Below, piece by piece: positions 10,192 through 18,661 of a DNA stretch of 64,000 nt. The notes below the pieces were generated by a model. It was not told where the DNA came from. It did no database searches and saw only the letters and a program-made list of their open reading frames with translations. The DNA is taken from assembly GCF_000312425.1 (NCBI RefSeq), contig NZ_HE997181.1, positions 1,857,829-1,921,828 on the forward strand. The letters are read 5' to 3'. Source of the stretch: Reyranella massiliensis 521. GTDB lineage: Bacteria; Pseudomonadota; Alphaproteobacteria; Reyranellales; Reyranellaceae. The translations under genes and the position numbers were made by a program. Positions within the stretch are counted from its first letter, which is position 1; each line of letters opens with the position of its first letter.

Positions 10192-10671
10192 ATGTCCAAG
10201 ACGACACGCGCCACTGATCAACTCAAGAAGTCCGGCGTCGCCTTTTCCGTTCATACCTACGACTACGATCCGAACGCGGATCGGATCGGCCTTCAGGCGG
10301 CGGAAGCTCTTGGAGAATCGGCAGAGCGCGTGTTGAAGACACTGATGGCGCTGGTCGACGATAAGCCGGTCTGCGTCATCGTTCCGTCGGACAGCGAAGT
10401 GTCGATGAAGAAACTCGCGGCGGCCTTCGACGGCAAGTCTGCGCAGATGATGAAGCCGCCGGATGCCGAACGGATCACCGGCTACAAGGTCGGCGGCATC
10501 AGCCCCTTCGGACAAAAGCGACAGGTGCCGACCGTCATCGACGAGCGGGCGCTCGCCCACGACTATGTCTTCATCAACGGCGGTCAGCGCGGCCTGCAGG
10601 TGAGGCTCGCGCCGAAGCTGGCGCTGGAAGTTCTCGCCGCGAAGGCGGCGCCTCTGGCCGCCGATCACTGA
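10192..10671 (+). CDS. ybaK: Cys-tRNA(Pro)/Cys-tRNA(Cys) deacylase YbaK
   Basis: A 159-residue YbaK/EbsC-type editing-domain protein: TRATDQLKKSGVAFSVHTYDYDP, the catalytic-site lysine region VLKTLMALVDDKPVCVIVP, then the conserved GYKVGGISPFGQKRQVPTV. It hydrolyses cysteine mischarged on tRNA-Pro in trans, acting after ProRS. The length is normal. The gene is convergent with phaC. Confidence 0.94.
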   Translation: MSKTTRATDQLKKSGVAFSVHTYDYDPNADRIGLQAAEALGESAERVLKTLMALVDDKPVCVIVPSDSEVSMKKLAAAFDGKSAQMMKPPDAERITGYKVGGISPFGQKRQVPTVIDERALAHDYVFINGGQRGLQVRLAPKLALEVLAAKAAPLAADH

Positions 10672-10696
10672 CGTCGTGTAATCGCGCGCCGGGCGT

Positions 10697-12511
10697 CTAT
10701 TCGCCTGAGCGCACCTTCACGTAGCTGCCGGGCGCATCTTCGATGGCAGGCAGGCCGCCTTCGCCGGGTACGCGCGCAGGGACCTTGGGGCCGGAGAGGG
10801 CGGAGAGCCACTTGTCCCAGTCGTGCCACCATGAACCGGGAAACTCCTTGGCGCCGGCTTGCCATTCGGCGAGGGTCGGCGGGTTGGTCGCCGTCTCGTT
10901 CAGCCAGTGCTGGTACTTTTTGTTGCGCGGCGGATTCACGACCCCGGCGATGTGGCCCGAACCCGCCAGCATGAAACGCACGGGGCCCTTGAAGATCTGC
11001 GTTGCCTTGTAGACCGACTTCGCGGGTGCGATGTGATCTTCCTTGCCGGCCTGCAGATAGACCGGGATGGTGATCTTCCGGAGGTCGATCGGCACGCTGT
11101 CGACGACCAGTCCCCCCGGCTGGCTGAGCAGGTTCTTCTGGTACATGTTGCGCAGGTAGTAGCTGTGCAACGCCGCCGGCATCCGCGTGGCGTCGGCGTT
11201 CCAGTAGAGCAGGTCGAAGGGGAAGGGATCCTTGCCCATCAGATAGTTGTTCACGACGAACGACCAGATGAGGTCGTTGGCGCGCAGCATGTTGAACGTC
11301 GTCGCCATCTCGGCGCCTTCGAGATAGCCCTTCTTGCTCATCATCTGCTCGATGCCGGCGAGCTGATCCTCGTCAATGAAGACGCCCAGTTCGCCGGGTT
11401 CGGTGAAGTCGACCTGGGCAGTGAAGAAGGTGCAGGCGGCGATGCGATTGTCATCGCGCGCGGCCATGTAGGCGAGTGTCGTCGCCATCAAGGTGCCGCC
11501 GATGCAGTAGCCGATTGCCGAGACCTTGCGCTGCCCGGTCGCCTTCTCGATGGCATCGAGCGCCGCGAGGGGGCCCTTCTTCATGTAGTCTTCGAACACA
11601 AATCCCGCGAGGCGCTCGTCGGGATTGACCCAGGAAATCACGAACACCGTATAGCCTTGTTCCGTGGCCCACTTGATGAACGAGTTCTCGGGCTTGAGGT
11701 CGAGGATGTAGAACTTGTTGATCCAGGGCGGCACGATCAGCAGCGGAACCTGATAGACCTCCGCCGTCGAAGGGGCGTACTGGATGAGCTGTATCAGCTC
11801 GTTCTGATAGACCACCTTGCCCGGAGAGGTGGCGACATTGCCGCCGACCTTGAAGGCATCCATGTCGGTCTGCCGGATCGCCAGCTTGCCTTTGCCGCGC
11901 TCCAGGTCCGTCAGCATGTTCTGCAGGCCCTTGAGCAGGTTCTCGCCCTTGGACTCGACGGTTGCCTTCACGACCTGCGGATTGGTCATCGCGAAGTTCG
12001 AGGGCGACATCGCGTCGATGAACTGGCGCGTATAGAAGTCGACCTTCTTGGCGGTCTTGTCGTCGACGCCTTCGACCTCCTTTACCGTGCCCTGCAGCCA
12101 GCGCGCCGTGAGCAGGTAGGACTGTTTCAGGTAGTCGAAGACGACCTCGTCCTTCCAGGCCGGATCGTTGAAGCGCTTGTCTCCCTTGGCCGGTTCGGCG
12201 ACCGGGGCGGCGGGCTGCCCCATCATCCGCTGCGCCGTGACTTGCCAGAGGTTCATATACTGCTGCCAGAGCTCCATCTGGGCCTGAACCAGCCGGTTCG
12301 GATCGGCCAGCATCTTGGCCGTGAAGTCCATGAAGGTCTGGGTGAGCTGCAGCGGGTCGGCCGGCTGCGGCCCGTCGGCCTTGTAGCGCTCGGAGAAGTC
12401 CTGCAGCAGCTTTTGGCTGCGTGTGGCGATATCCTTGAAGGCCGTCTGGAGTTTCTCGGTTTCCTCTGGAGACAGTGCGGAAAAGGCCGTGGGGGCGGGC
12501 GTATCCGACAT
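10697..12511 (-). CDS. phaC: Class I poly(3-hydroxyalkanoate) synthase
   Basis: A 604-residue PhaC polymerising 3-hydroxyacyl-CoA (mainly 3-hydroxybutyryl-CoA) into storage granules. The N-terminal PhaC domain spans about 60-270 and the alpha/beta-hydrolase catalytic domain follows: nucleophile C336 in the lipase-like box GYCIGGT, D492 (GKEDHIAP) and H520 (GSGHIAG). ATG 12511 follows AAGGGG; an ATG 21 bp upstream is less well placed. phaR, phaA and phaB are not adjacent. It is divergent from the lipoprotein gene at 12722, with about 210 bp of shared upstream space. Confidence 0.97.
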   Translation of the reverse strand: MSDTPAPTAFSALSPEETEKLQTAFKDIATRSQKLLQDFSERYKADGPQPADPLQLTQTFMDFTAKMLADPNRLVQAQMELWQQYMNLWQVTAQRMMGQPAAPVAEPAKGDKRFNDPAWKDEVVFDYLKQSYLLTARWLQGTVKEVEGVDDKTAKKVDFYTRQFIDAMSPSNFAMTNPQVVKATVESKGENLLKGLQNMLTDLERGKGKLAIRQTDMDAFKVGGNVATSPGKVVYQNELIQLIQYAPSTAEVYQVPLLIVPPWINKFYILDLKPENSFIKWATEQGYTVFVISWVNPDERLAGFVFEDYMKKGPLAALDAIEKATGQRKVSAIGYCIGGTLMATTLAYMAARDDNRIAACTFFTAQVDFTEPGELGVFIDEDQLAGIEQMMSKKGYLEGAEMATTFNMLRANDLIWSFVVNNYLMGKDPFPFDLLYWNADATRMPAALHSYYLRNMYQKNLLSQPGGLVVDSVPIDLRKITIPVYLQAGKEDHIAPAKSVYKATQIFKGPVRFMLAGSGHIAGVVNPPRNKKYQHWLNETATNPPTLAEWQAGAKEFPGSWWHDWDKWLSALSGPKVPARVPGEGGLPAIEDAPGSYVKVRSGE

Positions 12512-12721
12512 GCGTTTCCCCTTTTGATTCATTGCCTTTATGGCGTTTCTTGCGGTAATTTCAACGGCCCGGTACCATACCTTGTGTCATGTTCCCGGGT
12601 CGCGACCCGCCCCCAATTGGTAGGCTGCGACAACAGACGGGTCAATTTTCCTCTCGGGCTCCGCTAAACAAGGCCTCCGCGAGGCCCCAGCAACGGACAA
12701 CAGGCGACAGTGGTGACGACA

Positions 12722-13399
12722 ATGCAGCGACGACAGGACACGAACGGCAGAGGCCGATGGCTCGGCCTGCTCGGTGTGTCCATGCTCGCCTTCGTGGCCG
12801 GCTGTGACTGGTTCAGCAGCTCGACGCCGGTCGGCGCGCCGCCGCGTCCGGGTGCGGATCGCCAGGTGCAGCCGAGCGCGGCCCTGCCGGCGCCGAGCGC
12901 TAACCGCAGCTATGAATCGGGGACGGTGGCTGTCGACGAGACGCGTGGCGGTGGCGCAATTGGCTCCATCGTCGCCGGCAAGGGCGGTCAGAAGGCCCAG
13001 AAGGAAGCCATCGAGAAAGAGCAGATGGAGCGCGACAAGAAGGATCGCGAAGCCCGTCTGGAGCGCGAGGCCGAAGACAAGGAACGCAAGGCGAGGGAAA
13101 AGGAAGCCGAGAAGGGGACGGGCGGCTCCGCGCCTCCCAGCGCAGCACCTGCCGGCGTAGCCCCGCCCAGTGCGGCGCCGTCGATCGAAGCGGCACCGGC
13201 TGCGGTGCCGCCACCGGCTCCTGTTTCGACCACACCGATCCCCGCACCGGCGCAGCCTGCCACGGATGCGGCGCCCCAGGCGCCGGCCGCTCCGGCGCCG
13301 GAAACGCCCGCTGCTCCGGTGCCCGAGAAACAGTCGGCCTTGCCTGCGGGTACCTACATTGCCGCCGACCGGCGCGTCGACATCTTCGCCAGCATCTAA
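12722..13399 (+). CDS. Proline/alanine-rich lipoprotein with charged coiled-coil
   Basis: A 225-residue putative lipoprotein. A basic start and hydrophobic helix end in a lipobox (LAFVAGC). A low-complexity linker follows, then a highly charged K/E/R helix (about 100-135, QKEAIEKEQMERDKKDRE) likely to coil, then a long Ala/Pro-rich tail and a short conserved-looking end (AGTYIAADRRVDIFASI). A GTG 12 bp upstream is an alternative start. The layout suggests a protein spanning periplasmic space, but no named family is recognised. The aminotransferase follows 19 bp later, so co-transcription is likely. Confidence 0.75.
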   Translation: MQRRQDTNGRGRWLGLLGVSMLAFVAGCDWFSSSTPVGAPPRPGADRQVQPSAALPAPSANRSYESGTVAVDETRGGGAIGSIVAGKGGQKAQKEAIEKEQMERDKKDREARLEREAEDKERKAREKEAEKGTGGSAPPSAAPAGVAPPSAAPSIEAAPAAVPPPAPVSTTPIPAPAQPATDAAPQAPAAPAPETPAAPVPEKQSALPAGTYIAADRRVDIFASI

Positions 13400-13418
13400 G
13401 GCGTCGAAGGAAGAACCC

Positions 13419-14675
13419 ATGGACGATTCCGAATTTCACCGGCTGAAGCGCCTGCCGCCTTACGTGTTCGCGGAAGTGAACGCCATGAAGGCCCGCGCTC
13501 GCGGCGCCGGTCAGGACGTCATCGATCTCGGCATGGGTAATCCCGACCTGCCGACCGCACCACACATCGTCGCCAAGCTCGCCGAGGCTGCCGCCAATCC
13601 GCGGGCGCACGGCTACTCCGCGTCGCGCGGCATCCCGGGCCTGCGCAAGGCGCAGGCTGCCTACTATTCGCGCCGCTTTGGCGTCGAACTGGATCCCGAT
13701 TCCGAAGTCATCGTGACGTTGGGATCGAAGGAAGGTCTCGCCAACCTCGCGCAGGCGATCACCTCGCCCGGCGACACCGTGCTGGTCCCCAACCCCAGCT
13801 ATCCGATCCATCCCTACGGCTTCATCATCGCCGGCGGTTCGGTGCGCCACATTCCGGTGCCGGGCTCGACCTCGATCGAGGAATTCCTGCCGGCGCTGGA
13901 GCGCGCGGTGCGGCACGCGGTGCCGAAGCCGCTTGCTCTGGTGTTGAACTATCCGTCGAACCCGACGGCGCAGGTGGTCGATCTCGATTTCTATGCGGCC
14001 ATCGTCGACTTCTGCAAACGCGAAGGCATCTGGATCCTGTCCGACCTGGCCTATGCCGAGATCTACTTCGACGGCGTGCCGCCGCCGTCGGTGCTGCAGG
14101 TGCCGGGCGCTCGCGACATTGCCATCGAATTCACGTCGATGAGCAAGACCTATTCGATGGCTGGCTGGCGCATGGGCTTTGCGGCCGGCAACAAGACGCT
14201 GATCCAGGCTCTGACCCGCATCAAGTCGTACCTCGACTACGGCGCCTTCACGCCGATTCAGGTGGCGGCGACGGCGGCGCTGAACGGCCCGCAGGATTGC
14301 ATCGTCGAGGCGCGCAACACCTACAAGGAACGGCGCGACGTTCTGATGGAAGGCTTGAGGGGGGCGGGCTGGGACCTGCCGGCGCCGTCCGCCAGCATGT
14401 TTGCCTGGGCGCCGCTGCCTAAGGAATTCGCCGAGCTGGGCTCGCTGGCCTTCTCGAAGCTGCTGCTCACGCAGGCCAACGTGGCGGTCTCGCCCGGTAT
14501 CGGCTTCGGCGAGCATGGCGACGGGCATGTTCGCATCGCGCTCGTCGAGAACAAGCACCGTATCCGTCAGGCCATCCGCAACATTCGTCAGGTGCTGGCC
14601 GACCCCGGTCGGTCCATCGATCTTTACCTGCGCGGTGTTGGGGACAATATCACGCCGATCAAGGCTCGCGCCTGA
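13419..14675 (+). CDS. PLP-dependent aminotransferase, AlaC/LL-DAP aminotransferase-like
   Basis: A 418-residue fold-type I (class I/II) aminotransferase. Seen: VIDLGMGNPDLPTAPHIV, YPSNPTAQVV with substrate-binding residues, and the PLP Schiff-base lysine K243 in SMSKTYSMAGWRMGF. Proteins with this pattern are called AlaC (glutamate-pyruvate) or LL-diaminopimelate aminotransferase. Position directly before homoserine dehydrogenase (26 bp) suggests an amino-acid biosynthetic role linked to aspartate or pyruvate; the exact substrate is inferred. ATG 13419 is chosen because upstream residues of the open frame are Arg-rich shadow sequence. Confidence 0.92.
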   Translation: MDDSEFHRLKRLPPYVFAEVNAMKARARGAGQDVIDLGMGNPDLPTAPHIVAKLAEAAANPRAHGYSASRGIPGLRKAQAAYYSRRFGVELDPDSEVIVTLGSKEGLANLAQAITSPGDTVLVPNPSYPIHPYGFIIAGGSVRHIPVPGSTSIEEFLPALERAVRHAVPKPLALVLNYPSNPTAQVVDLDFYAAIVDFCKREGIWILSDLAYAEIYFDGVPPPSVLQVPGARDIAIEFTSMSKTYSMAGWRMGFAAGNKTLIQALTRIKSYLDYGAFTPIQVAATAALNGPQDCIVEARNTYKERRDVLMEGLRGAGWDLPAPSASMFAWAPLPKEFAELGSLAFSKLLLTQANVAVSPGIGFGEHGDGHVRIALVENKHRIRQAIRNIRQVLADPGRSIDLYLRGVGDNITPIKARA

Positions 14676-14701
14676 CCCCATCCTGTCGTATCAGGCGCCC
14701 C

Positions 14702-15994
14702 ATGAATTCCGCTCTTAGAATAGGCATTGCCGGGCTCGGCACCGTTGGTGCTGGCGTGGTCAAGCTGCTGGCCGAGCATGGCCGGCTTCTCGCGTTGCGC
14801 GGCGGTCGGCCGCTGAAGCTGGTCGCCGTGAGCGCCCGGCGCAAGGCGAAGAAGCGCGACATCGATCTCTCGGGGGTACGCTGGGAGAACGACCCGATGG
14901 CGCTGGCGACCGCACCCGACATCGACGTCGTCGTCGAGTTGATCGGCGGTTCGGGTGGCGTGGCGCGCCGTCTGGTCCAGAAGGCGCTGGCCTCGGGCAA
15001 GCACGTCGTGACCGCCAACAAGGCGCTGCTCGCCATGCACGGCACCGAGATCGCCATGGCTGCCGAGAAGAAGGGCGCGATTCTCGCCTTCGAAGCGGCG
15101 GTGGCGGGCGGCATCCCGATCATCAAGGCGTTGCGCGAGGGCCTGGTCGGCAACCGCGTGCGCCGGCTCTACGGCATCCTCAACGGCACCTGCAACTACA
15201 TCCTGACGACCATGCGCGAGACCGGCCGCGACTTCGACGTCGTGCTGGCCGAGGCGCAGGCGGCGGGCTACGCCGAAGCCGATCCCAGCTTCGACGTCGA
15301 CGGGATCGACGCCGCGCACAAGCTCGCGGTACTGACCGGCACGGCCTTCGGCGCTCGGGTGAACTTTGCCGGCGTGCACGTCGAAGGCATCCGCCGCGTC
15401 ACCTCAATGGACATCCAGTTCGCCGAGGAGCTGGGCTACCGTATCAAGCTGCTGGGGCTGGCCCGCGAGACTCGTCACGGCATCGAGCAGCGGGTGCATC
15501 CCTGCATGGTGCCGCTCGGCGCGCCGATTGCGCATATCGAGGGCGTGTTCAACGCCGTCGTCGTCGAAGGCGACTTCGTCGGGACCACCATGTTCCAGGG
15601 CCGCGGGGCCGGGCAGGGACCGACGGCCTCGGCCGTCGTCGCCGATCTGGTCGACGTGGCGCGCGGGCGACACATGCCGGCCTTCGTCGTGCCGGCCGAC
15701 CGGCTTGCCGACAAGAAGGTCTCGCCGATGGATCGCCATGTCGGTGCCTACTACATGCGCCTCATGGTGCAGGACCGGCCGGGTGTCATTTCGGCAGTGT
15801 CCGGCGCGCTGGCCAAGGAACGCATCTCGCTCGAATCGATGCTGCAGCGCGGGCGCTCGCAGTCCGGCGAGGTGCCGGTGGTGCTGACCACGCACGAGAC
15901 GGAAGAGGCGGCGATGCGGCGTGCCCTCGCGCGCATCGGCAAGCTCGGCGCTGTCGCCGAGGAGCCTTGCCTGATCAGGATCGAAGCATTCTAG
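14702..15994 (+). CDS. hom: Homoserine dehydrogenase
   Basis: A 430-residue enzyme reducing aspartate semialdehyde to homoserine (threonine, methionine branch). The NAD(P) fold has IGIAGLGTVGAGVV at residues 7-20; the catalytic domain holds NGTCNYILTTM and AEADPSFDVDGIDAAHKL; a C-terminal ACT domain (about 350-430, VQDRPGVISAVSGALA) is the usual threonine-sensing module. It sits between the aminotransferase and glpX, a gene order conserved in many Alphaproteobacteria. Confidence 0.97.
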   Translation: MNSALRIGIAGLGTVGAGVVKLLAEHGRLLALRGGRPLKLVAVSARRKAKKRDIDLSGVRWENDPMALATAPDIDVVVELIGGSGGVARRLVQKALASGKHVVTANKALLAMHGTEIAMAAEKKGAILAFEAAVAGGIPIIKALREGLVGNRVRRLYGILNGTCNYILTTMRETGRDFDVVLAEAQAAGYAEADPSFDVDGIDAAHKLAVLTGTAFGARVNFAGVHVEGIRRVTSMDIQFAEELGYRIKLLGLARETRHGIEQRVHPCMVPLGAPIAHIEGVFNAVVVEGDFVGTTMFQGRGAGQGPTASAVVADLVDVARGRHMPAFVVPADRLADKKVSPMDRHVGAYYMRLMVQDRPGVISAVSGALAKERISLESMLQRGRSQSGEVPVVLTTHETEEAAMRRALARIGKLGAVAEEPCLIRIEAF

Positions 15995-16028
15995 ACGACG
16001 CCCTAGGAACGAGGCGACGGAGGAGACG

Positions 16029-17015
16029 ATGGCAGAAGACGTGAAGCTCGACCGCAATCTTGCGCTCGAAGTGGTGCGCGTAACCGAAGCGGCGGCGCTG
16101 GCGGCCTCCAAGCTGATGGGGCGCGGCGACGAGAAGATGGCGGATCAGGCGGCCGTCGACGCCATGCGCACGACGCTGAATTCGCTCGCCATCGAAGGTA
16201 CGGTGGTGATCGGCGAGGGCGAGCGCGACGAAGCGCCGATGCTCTATATCGGCGAGAAGGTCGGCCTCGGCCGAGGCCCCAAGATCGACATCGCGCTCGA
16301 TCCGCTGGAAGGCACCACCATTACCGCCAAGGGCCTCCCCAATGCGCTCGCCGTCATCGCGATGGCCGAGCATGGCGGCTTTCTGAATGCGCCCGACGTC
16401 TACATGGACAAGATCGCCGTCGGCGGCGGCCTGCCGGACGGCATCGTCGATCTCGACAAGACGCCGGCGCAGAACCTCGCGGATCTCGCCAAGGCAAAGA
16501 AGGTCGAAGTTGCCGATCTCGTGGTCTGCATCCTCGACCGGCCGCGCCACTCCGAACTGATCACCAAGGTCCGCGAGGCCGGCGCACGCATCATGCTGAT
16601 CGGCGACGGCGACGTGTCGGGCGTGATCGCAACCTCGACCGGCGATTCCGGCATCGATATCTACATGGGCTCGGGCGGTGCGCCGGAAGGCGTGCTGGCC
16701 GCGGCGGCGCTGCGCGCCATCGGCGGCCAGATCCAGGGCCGGCTGCTGTTCCGCAACGACGACGAGAAGGCCCGCGCCAAGAAGTGGGGCATCACCGACC
16801 TCAACCGCAAATACTCGATGACCGACATGGCCAAGGGCGACGTGATGTTCGCGGCGACCGGCGTGACCTCGGGCTCGATGCTGAAGGGCGTCCGTCGCTT
16901 CCACAACGGTGCCGAGACGCATTCGATCGTCATGCGCTCCAAGACTGGCACCGTTCGCTGGGTCTCGGCGCACCACAACTTCGCGGTCAAGACCGGCCTG
17001 CCCAGCTGGGCGTAA
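16029..17015 (+). CDS. glpX: Class II fructose-1,6-bisphosphatase
   Basis: A 328-residue GlpX-type phosphatase of gluconeogenesis. Metal and substrate motifs are GEGERDEAPMLYIGE (63-76), DPLEGT (91-96), IGDGDVSGVIA and GSGGAPEGVLAAAAL. Start ATG 16029 has GGAGGAGA upstream. It lies 34 bp after hom, probably the last gene of that operon or followed by the small secreted protein at 17125. Confidence 0.97.
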   Translation: MAEDVKLDRNLALEVVRVTEAAALAASKLMGRGDEKMADQAAVDAMRTTLNSLAIEGTVVIGEGERDEAPMLYIGEKVGLGRGPKIDIALDPLEGTTITAKGLPNALAVIAMAEHGGFLNAPDVYMDKIAVGGGLPDGIVDLDKTPAQNLADLAKAKKVEVADLVVCILDRPRHSELITKVREAGARIMLIGDGDVSGVIATSTGDSGIDIYMGSGGAPEGVLAAAALRAIGGQIQGRLLFRNDDEKARAKKWGITDLNRKYSMTDMAKGDVMFAATGVTSGSMLKGVRRFHNGAETHSIVMRSKTGTVRWVSAHHNFAVKTGLPSWA

Positions 17016-17124
17016 TCGTCCAGCACCTGGGCCTAGTCGCCCGGCGCTGGGCTTAGCCGCAAATCGCTGGAGGGGCTGACGCGGCGGGTTGGCAGGGCCA
17101 CCCGCCCGTGCGAGCCTTCCGGGC

Positions 17125-17616
17125 ATGCGCGGCGTTCTCGTCGCTCTTCTTCTCATGCCGCTCGGGCTCGCTGGGCCTGCAGCGGGACAAGATGGCTGCG
17201 GCCGATTCGGATGGCCGCTCACGCGCGAGATCGAACTTCTTTCGGACGGCTACATGCCGGCGGTCGATGCCTCGTCGTGGCTGCCGCGCGAGGGGGCCTT
17301 CACGCTGATCCTGGCCCCGGTCAGCTCGGCGCTTTATCTCGTCACGCCGGAGCGCGGACGCGACGACGGCTTCGGCGGCATCGTCACCTTGCAATGGATC
17401 GCCGCCGGCCGATATCAGGTCACGCTCACGGACGATGCCTGGATCGACGTCGTGCAGGACGAACGCCGCTTGTCGGTCCTGGCTTCTGTCCGCCGGACAG
17501 ACTGCCCGGGCATCCGTCTCAGCCTGCAGGTCGAACTCGACAGCAAGCCGCTTACCCTGCAGTTCGGCGGCGCCGAGGTTCGCCGCCTCGGCATCACGGT
17601 CCTTCGTTCGCCCTGA
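17125..17616 (+). CDS. Small exported protein with one possible disulphide
   Basis: A 163-residue protein with a clear signal peptide from ATG 17125 (LVALLLMPLGLAGPAAGQ) and a mature domain predicted to be beta-rich: CGRFGWPLTREIELLSDG, WLPREGAFTLILAP, GRYQVTLTDDAWIDVV, TDCPGIRLSLQVELD. Two cysteines could pair. No named family is recognised. It is convergent with the broken deacetylase gene (10 bp apart). The start is chosen for the signal peptide; an ATG 36 bp upstream is possible. Confidence 0.72.
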   Translation: MRGVLVALLLMPLGLAGPAAGQDGCGRFGWPLTREIELLSDGYMPAVDASSWLPREGAFTLILAPVSSALYLVTPERGRDDGFGGIVTLQWIAAGRYQVTLTDDAWIDVVQDERRLSVLASVRRTDCPGIRLSLQVELDSKPLTLQFGGAEVRRLGITVLRSP

Positions 17617-17626
17617 CGCGGCGTTT

Positions 17627-18576
17627 TCAGAGTTTCTCGCCGGCCGCCGTCACCACGGCCTCTACGTCGGTGATCCAGACGAGCTTGTGCTTCTTGATGG
17701 TTTCGAGCACGCGGCGCAGCGAGGCGGTGCCGGCCGGCGTGCCGACGACGAAGGGATGGATACCGATGGCCACGACCGTGGCCGGACGCTGCGGATCCGT
17801 CTCGGCTTCGCGCGCCAGTTCGCCGATATAGTCGATCCAGAAACGCTCGAGGTCGACGGGATCCTTGAGGCGTGAGAGATAGCTTCCCATGTCGACAGTG
17901 ACCGCGGGGTAGGGAACCATCACCAGCTTTCCCGAAGGCGTGTCGAGGCGGGACAGAACGTCGGAGTCCATGCCGTCGAGCGTGTACTTGATCCCCTCGG
18001 CAGCGGTAGCCGGAAACGTCTCGACGTTTGGGAAGACGCTGGGGCTCGACCAGCCACTCGAGCGCACGCCCGTGCTCTTTTCGATCCTGTCGAGCGTCTG
18101 CCGGACGTAGGCCTTCTGCGCGTCGAGGCCCTTGTCGAGTGGCAGCATCTCGGTCGAGTTGTTGAGACCGTGCGCGACGATTGCCGCCTTGGGCACGAGG
18201 GGAACTGCGTCCAGATTTCGGGATGCTGTTCGGGGAACTGCGCATTGAGCGCGATGCTGAGGGGCACATTCTGTTCCTTGAACAGCCGGCCGACCCGCGG
18301 CACACCCCATTCGATGGCGTACTGGCGGAAGGCTTCGTCGACGACATCGGGCTTGCGGTCCGTCATGTCGGGCCGGAAGTTCGGGCCGCGATCCTTGCCC
18401 CAGACTTCGACGTAGAAGACGAAGCAGACCGCGACCTTGCGGCCCTCGGGCCAGGCTTTCACCGCGATCTGCTCGCGCGGGAAACCCGTGACCCAGTCCT
18501 TGCTCGTCTGCGCCGTCGCCGACGGCATGAACGCCAGCACCGCAAGCAGCAGTCCGACGAACAATCTCACCATCAT
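17627..18576 (-). pseudogene. Frameshifted polysaccharide deacetylase-family gene
   Basis: The 5' part (from ATG 18576) encodes a signal peptide and the N-terminal half of a NodB-like deacetylase (FPREQIAVKAWPEGRKVAV, NFRPDMTDRKPDVVDEAF, VPLSIALNAQFPEQHPEIW). The 3' part, in another frame, continues as VPKAAIVAHGLNNS, PYPAVTVDMGSYLSRL, to WITDVEAVVTAAGEKL. The switch falls at about 18190-18210 and is explained by one missing base, close to a GGGG run at 18199-18202. Joined, the protein is about 315 residues, normal for the family, with no other damage. So it is either a recent inactivation or a sequencing error. It is divergent from recJ. Confidence 0.8.
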
Positions 18577-18661
18577 GCTTCCCCACCCGAAATCTCGCGC
18601 GGGAACCTAGCAGGGCTCGTGCGGTAAGTCGTCCACAGCGCATTCGCGCTAAGGTGCCTTC

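Noticed and set aside
10859-12667. 602-residue frame antisense to phaC
   Set aside because: Composition typical of an antisense shadow; phaC on the other strand has full catalytic motifs.
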